NCBI GenBank assembly: GCA_963697565.1
Contig: CAVOOM010000003.1
Span: 186,001-250,000, forward strand
Length of the DNA: 64,000 bases
Direction: 5' to 3'
Origin: CAWFSE01 sp963697565
Lineage (GTDB): Bacteria; Actinomycetota; Actinomycetes; CAVWCF01
Positions 57,638 through 64,000 of the stretch are shown here, in pieces; position 1 is the first letter of the stretch; every line of letters begins with the position of its first letter. Both the position numbers and the translations under genes were made by a program. The notes below the pieces were generated by a model that saw nothing but the letters and a program-made list of their open reading frames with translations, had not been told where the DNA came from and did not search any database.

Positions 57638-58290
57638 CTACTGCAGGGTGAAGTCGACCGGGGTGCTGCTCGCGGTGCCGGCGCGCCCGTTGAGCTGGTA
57701 CTGGCCGGGCTTGGCGGTGCCAGGGGGGCTCGGGCAGCCCGGCTTCGAGGTGCGGCGCGGCCAGTTGACGACCTCGTCGACGGCCTCGCCCGGGGCCAGC
57801 GTCTGGACGTCCGGGTCGCCCCCCGGGCTGCAGTCGTCGCTCGACCACACCGCGTCGCCCTTCGCGGTCTTGACCGCCAGCTCAAGGGCGTCCTGCCCGA
57901 CGTTTCGCTCGCATGAGCGCGTGCCGGTGTTGGTGACGATGATCGCGAGGTTCGGGTTCTGCTCGGGCGTGTAGGTCGGCCGGTCGGTGCGGACCGTCAC
58001 CGAGATCTCGGAGTCGGCGCACTCCTTGGACGCGGGTGCGCTGGGCGAGCCGGAGTCCGAGGGGGCGCCGCTCGGTTCCGCACTCGCGCTGGGTGAGCCG
58101 GACCCAGAGGGGTCGGGGACGCGGAGCCGCTCGGCTTGGGCTCGGCGACGACGTCGTCGCCGGAGGACCGGCCGCCCCACCAGGCCCAGACAACGGCGAG
58201 CAGGCCAAGGACGACGACCGCCACCAGCAGTCGCCGCACCCAGTAGACCCGCGCCGGTTGGGGTCCCACCGGGCGGAGCAGGCCGCTCAC
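57638..58290 (-). CDS. Membrane-anchored extracytoplasmic protein of unknown function
   Basis: GTG 58290 starts SGLLRPVGPQPARVYWVRRL, followed by one membrane helix (LVAVVVLGLLAVVWAWW). After a shift near 58115 there is a Ser/Pro-rich spacer (SGSPSASAEPSGAPSDSGSP) and a small beta domain with ISVTVRTDRPTYTPEQNPNL, IVTNTGTRSCERNVGQDALE and CSPGGDPDVQTLAPGEAV. This layout is widespread upstream of actinobacterial mutY. It would sit outside the membrane. Function unknown. Confidence 0.75.
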
Positions 58291-58330
58291 GGGGCCAGCG
58301 TACGGATCTGGGCGCCACGATGGGGGCGGT

Positions 58331-59219
58331 ATGGATCACCCAGAAGCGATCACCGAGCGGCTCGCCGCGTGGTACCGCGCCGCCGCGCGCCCGCTTCCCT
58401 GGCGCGAGCCCGGGGTCTCCCCCTGGGGCGTCTTGGTCAGCGAGGTGATGCTCCAGCAGACCCCCGTGCCACGGGTGGCCCCCGCCTGGTCGGCCTGGCT
58501 GGAGCGCTGGCCCGAGCCGGCCGACCTGGCCGCCGACGCGCCTGGCGAGGCCGTCCGCGCCTGGGGGCGGCTGGGCTACCCGCGGCGGGCCCTGCGCCTG
58601 CACGCCGCCGCGTGCGCCTGCGTGGAGTCGTACGAGGGGCGCGTGCCGGACACGTACGCCGGGCTGCGGGCGCTGCCGGGCGTCGGCGACTACACGGCGG
58701 CGGCCGTGCTCGCCTTCGCGTACGGGCAGCGGGCCGTCGTCTTGGACACCAACGTGCGGCGGGTGCACGCACGGCTGCTCGGCGGCCACGCGTTCGAGCC
58801 CGCCGGCGCCCCGACCCGCGCCGAGCGAGACCGCGCGCGAGGCGCTGCTGCCCGCCGAGCCCGCCGCCGCCGCCGAGGTCTCGGTCGCGGTGATGGAGCT
58901 CGGCGCGGTGATCTGCGCAGCCCGGTCGCCGTCGTGCTCGGCCTGCCCGGTCGCCGGCGACTGCGCGTGGCTGGCCGCCGGCCAGCCCGCCTGGCACGGC
59001 CCGCCGCGCCGCGGCCAGTCGTACGCGGGCACCGACCGCCAGGCCCGGGGCGCGCTGCTCGCCGTGCTGCGCGACGCCGCAGAAGCGGTGCCGCGGGCGG
59101 CGCTGGAGGCCGCGTGGCCGGCCGATCCCACCCAGCGCGAGCGGGCGCTGGACTCACTCGTCGCCGACGGGCTGGTCGAGCCGCTGTCCCGCGGCCGCTA
59201 CCGCCTGCCGCTGGCCTGA
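58331..59219 (+). CDS. mutY: A/G-specific adenine glycosylase MutY
   Basis: Removes adenine paired with 8-oxoguanine. SEVMLQQTPVPRVAPAWSAW carries the catalytic Glu region, LPGVGDYTAAAVLAFAYGQR the helix-hairpin-helix, and VVLDTNVRRVHARLLGG the catalytic Asp. After a shift near 58830, the 4Fe-4S cluster cysteines are in CAARSPSCSACPVAGDC. At about 295 residues it lacks a full NUDT1-like C-terminal domain, as usual in actinobacteria; the C-terminal part is a short winged helix (ERALDSLVADGLVEPLSRGR). Confidence 0.93.
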
Positions 59220-59273
59220 CCCGGTTTGCGGTGGCAGGAGAGTGAACTCACGCCCCTGCCACCGCAAACCGGG
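59220..59273. terminator. 19-bp perfect hairpin between mutY and clpC
   Basis: Arms CCCGGTTTGCGGTGGCAGG and CCTGCCACCGCAAACCGGG around a 16-nt loop that itself contains GTGA-AC-TCAC. It begins at the base after the mutY stop and ends two bases before the clpC stop, so it is placed as a bidirectional terminator. Its 54-bp size equals that of the family 1 palindromes. Confidence 0.75.
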
Positions 59274-59275
59274 GA

Positions 59276-61778
<2,503 letters not shown>

Positions 61779-62001
61779 CGCGATCGCTCCCTGCGGGTGA
61801 CGGCCCCGCGGGCGCGGGTGCCGGTCAGGTCATGCTAGCCGCGGGTGGCCACAGTCTCCTGTTGGCCGAGCGCCGGATCGCCCGGATGGCCTCCCGTGTT
61901 CCCTCCACAACGGGTGCGGCACTCGGACTGTTCCCGGCGCCGTACGCCCACGGCGAACGCCCGGCCGGGCGGCGGCCGTTGGCCTGCGCCATGATCGGCG
62001 G

Positions 62002-62658
62002 GTGCCCCTGACCCGTACCGCCGTCGTCGTCGGGGCCGGGCCCGGCCTCGGCCTGGCCCTGGCCCGCCGATTCGCCCGCGAGGGGTACGCGCTCGCGCTG
62101 CTCGCCCGCGCGCCCGAGCGGCTGGACCTGGCCGGCCTCGCGGGCGCGACCACCCATGCGGTGGACCTGGCTGACCGCCCGGCGCTGGTCGCCGCCCTCG
62201 CCGACGTGCGCGCCCGCCACGGAGACCCCGAGGTGCTGCTGTTCAACGCGTCGGCCACCGTGATGGGCCAGCCGACCGAGGTGGACCCCGACGCGGTGGC
62301 CGCCGCCCTCGCGGTGGGGGTGGTGGCCGGCGTGGTGTGCGCGCAGGAGCTGGCGCCGGCCATGCGCACGGCGGGAGCCGGCTCGCTGCTGTTCACCGGC
62401 GGCGGCACCGCGCTCAAGCCGTGGGCCGCGGGCACCGCGATCGGCCTGCAGAAGGCCGCCCTGCGCAACTACGCGCTGGCGCTCCACGACGAGCTGACGC
62501 CCCTGGGCGTCCACGCGGGCATGGTCACCGTCCACGGGATGATCGCGCCGGCCACGCCGTACGCCCCCGACCTGATCGCCGAGGCGTTCTGGGGCCTGCA
62601 CACCCAGCCGCGGGGCGAGTGGGCGGCGGAGGTCGACTTCACCGGCGGGCCGGCCTAG
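62002..62658 (+). CDS. Short-chain dehydrogenase/reductase
   Basis: A 218-residue classical SDR: TAVVVGAGPGLGLALARRFA binds cofactor, VLLFNASATVM replaces the NNAG strand, and LFTGGGTALKP stands where catalytic Ser is expected. The Y-x3-K site is altered: AAGTAIGLQKAALRNYALAL has Lys but the expected Tyr position holds another residue. It may therefore be a divergent or non-catalytic SDR. GTG 62002. Substrate unknown. Confidence 0.8.
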   Translation: MPLTRTAVVVGAGPGLGLALARRFAREGYALALLARAPERLDLAGLAGATTHAVDLADRPALVAALADVRARHGDPEVLLFNASATVMGQPTEVDPDAVAAALAVGVVAGVVCAQELAPAMRTAGAGSLLFTGGGTALKPWAAGTAIGLQKAALRNYALALHDELTPLGVHAGMVTVHGMIAPATPYAPDLIAEAFWGLHTQPRGEWAAEVDFTGGPA

Positions 62659-62690
62659 CGCCACGCAGTCAGCGGGCGGTCAGTGGGCCG

Positions 62691-63014
62691 TCAGTGGGCC
62701 CGCTCGTAGGCGGCCTTGACCTCGGCCGAGACCCGGCCGCGCTCGCTGACCTGGTGGCCGTTGGCCTTCGCCCAGGCCCGGATCTCGGCGGTCTCAGACG
62801 ACCGGCGCGCCGCGCGCCTGGGGCTGGCCGCCCGGCGGCCGCCCACCCGGCGGGCCGCGCCGACGTAGCCGGCCAGCGCGTCGCGCAGCTGCGCGGCGTT
62901 GGCGGCGGACAGGTCGATCTCGTACGCCGAGCCGTCGAGGGCGAAGGACACGGTCTCGTCGGCGGCGGAGCCGTCGAGGTCGTCGACCAGGGTGATCTGC
63001 ACTTTCTGGGCCAT
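62691..63014 (-). CDS. lsr2: Lsr2 nucleoid-associated protein
   Basis: H-NS-like protein that silences AT-rich DNA. A 107-residue form: MAQKVQITLVDDLDGSAADE, TVSFALDGSAYEIDLSAANA and AQLRDALAGYVGAAR form the oligomerisation domain. The C-terminal DNA-binding part is EIRAWAKANGHQVSERGRVS with the RGR minor-groove motif. The upstream region holds a family 3 palindrome that is locally AT-rich at its ends, a possible Lsr2 target. Confidence 0.97.
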   Translation of the reverse strand: MAQKVQITLVDDLDGSAADETVSFALDGSAYEIDLSAANAAQLRDALAGYVGAARRVGGRRAASPRRAARRSSETAEIRAWAKANGHQVSERGRVSAEVKAAYERAH

Positions 63015-63025
63015 GGCGCCATTTC

Positions 63026-63106
63026 AACACACAATCGCGCGCATTCCCATTCCGGCGACGCGGGCGAATACGCCGGCAACCCGCATTGCGGGGGCAATTG
63101 TGTGTT
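63026..63106. repeat. Family 3 palindromic element, copy 3 (short)
   Basis: Perfect 10-bp ends AACACACAAT (63026-63035) and ATTGTGTGTT (63097-63106) with a GC-rich centre, followed by CGCGTGG as in the other copies. It fills the space upstream of lsr2. Confidence 0.7.
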
Positions 63107-63126
63107 CGCGTGGTGGCGAATGGCGC

Positions 63127-63639
63127 TCAGAGGACGAGCAGCATGCGGTGATTGCCCAGCGTGTTGGGCTTCACCCGCTCCAAATCCAGGAATTCCGCGA
63201 CACCCTCGTCGTACGACTGCAGCAATTGCTCGTAGACGTCGTGGTCGACGGGCGTGCCCTCGATCTCGTCGAACCCGTGGCGGGTGAAGAACGTCGTCTC
63301 GAAGGTGAGGCAGAAGACCTTCTTCACGCCGACATGCCGGGCCTGCTGCAGCAGCCGGACGAGCAGCGCGTCGCCGATGCCGTGACCTCGCCACTGCGGG
63401 TCCACGGCCAGCGTGCGCACCTCGCCGAGGTCTTCCCAGATCACGTGCAGGGCGCCGCAGCCGACGACCCGGCCGTCGACCTCCGCGACGTAGAACTCCT
63501 GGACGTCCTCGTACAGCGTGACCGTCGCCTTGGACAGCAGCCGCCGGTCGACGGTGTAGGTGTCGACGAGCGAGCGGATCGCGCGGACGTCGGCGGTGCG
63601 GGCCTCGCGCACCACCAGCGCCCCCGCCACCGGCGTCAT
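63127..63639 (-). CDS. Amino-acid N-acetyltransferase (ArgA-like GNAT)
   Basis: A 170-residue GNAT of the actinobacterial glutamate N-acetyltransferase type (Rv2747-like). Motifs: VREARTADVRAIRSLVDTY, FYVAEVDGRVVGCGALHVIW, RTLAVDPQWRGHGIGDALLV (acetyl-CoA site) and CLTFETTFFTRHGFDEIEGT. The start overlaps the lysS stop by four bases. Known homologs make N-acetylglutamate for arginine synthesis; the assignment rests on motif resemblance. Confidence 0.82.
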   Translation of the reverse strand: MTPVAGALVVREARTADVRAIRSLVDTYTVDRRLLSKATVTLYEDVQEFYVAEVDGRVVGCGALHVIWEDLGEVRTLAVDPQWRGHGIGDALLVRLLQQARHVGVKKVFCLTFETTFFTRHGFDEIEGTPVDHDVYEQLLQSYDEGVAEFLDLERVKPNTLGNHRMLLVL

Positions 63640-64000
63640 TCGGGCTTCACCAGCGGGAAGAGCACCGTGTCGCGGATGCCGCGGCCGGTCAGCATCATGA
63701 GCATGCGGTCGATCCCCATGCCCTGCCCGCCGGCCGGTGGCATGCCGTACTCCAGCGCCCGCAAGAAGTCCTCATCGAGCTGCATCGCCTCGGCGTCGCC
63801 GCCCGCCGCCAGCAGCGACTGCGCCGTGAGCCGGGCGCGCTGCTCGACCGGGTCGATCAGCTCGGAGTACGCCGTGCCGACCTCGGCCCCGAAGGCCACC
63901 AGGTCCCACCGCTCGGCCAGCCGCGGGTCGAGCCGGTGCTGGCGGGTGAGCGGGCTGACCTCGGTCGGGAAGTCGGTGTAGAAGACCGGCTCGACCGTGG
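63636..64000 (-). CDS. lysS: Lysyl-tRNA synthetase, C-terminal part
   Basis: The window cuts the gene at its 5' end. The visible 120 residues are the end of a class II synthetase: VSPLTRQHRLDPRLAERWDL, EVGTAYSELIDPVEQRARL, and motif 3 GMPPAGGQGMGIDRMLMMLT, ending IRDTVLFPLVKPE. The order lysS-GNAT-lsr2-clpC follows the actinobacterial pattern. Confidence 0.95.
   Translation of the reverse strand, partial: TVEPVFYTDFPTEVSPLTRQHRLDPRLAERWDLVAFGAEVGTAYSELIDPVEQRARLTAQSLLAAGGDAEAMQLDEDFLRALEYGMPPAGGQGMGIDRMLMMLTGRGIRDTVLFPLVKPE

Overview
The window comes from a very GC-rich actinobacterium (order Actinomycetales in the broad sense). The evidence is a long run of actinobacterial signature genes: lsr2, bldC-like HTH, the 32-residue ribosomal protein bS22, DUF4229, rex-hemACD, a fused CobA-HemD, the ccdA/resB/ccsB cytochrome c system and a menaquinone pathway. 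Chemotaxis genes (cheW, cheR, cheB) suggest a relative of motile actinomycetes, but I cannot name the genus. From established knowledge, the gene order matches two blocks of the Mycobacterium tuberculosis chromosome: the Rv0496-Rv0542 block (ppx, sugar isomerase, proC, bldC-like, bS22, epimerase, acyltransferase, HAD, glutaredoxin, hemACDB, hemL, phosphoglycerate mutase-like, tlpA, ccdA, resB, ccsB, menA, menE) and the Rv3585-Rv3598 block (radA, disA, mutY, clpC, lsr2, lysS). The blocks meet near 51 kb.

Layout. 1-2 kb: menE and menA. 2.1-12 kb: an accessory island of secreted and surface proteins, mostly on the minus strand. Three share a WxL-like C-terminal domain, two end in LPxTG sorting signals and two are small lipoproteins. 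12.2-17.4 kb: a defence or stability island with DUF433/DUF5615, an antitoxin-like/HicA-like pair, HipB/HipA, an AAA/DUF4143 ATPase and a truncated relative of it. 17.7-25.7 kb: membrane proteins, the cytochrome c maturation cluster and hemL. 25.9-33 kb: a transglycosylase-like protein and hemB, cobA-hemD, hemC, hemA, rex, one overlapping minus-strand operon behind a probable Rex operator. 33-38.6 kb: glutaredoxin, acyl-CoA ligase, HAD phosphatase, acyltransferase, epimerase, bS22, BldC-like. 38.8-51 kb: AcuC-like deacetylase, MacB-type exporter, TrkH/TrkA potassium uptake, proC, proline dehydrogenase, Ppx. 51-64 kb: radA, disA, cheW/R/B, mutY, clpC, SDR, lsr2, GNAT and the 3' end of lysS.

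Three points run through the window. First, many conserved genes carry single-base frame shifts, dense in the first 12 kb and rare between 36 and 57 kb. Because they hit housekeeping genes with all motifs intact, uncorrected sequence error is the likeliest cause. CDS spans given here therefore join segments in different frames. Second, several families of dispersed palindromes sit at gene ends, some inside coding sequence. Third, the surface-protein genes share promoter-like and leader elements, and both AAA/DUF4143 loci carry 23-bp tandem repeats across their start codons. I regard the surface island with its shared control elements, and the 23-bp repeat arrangement, as the best candidates for undescribed biology.
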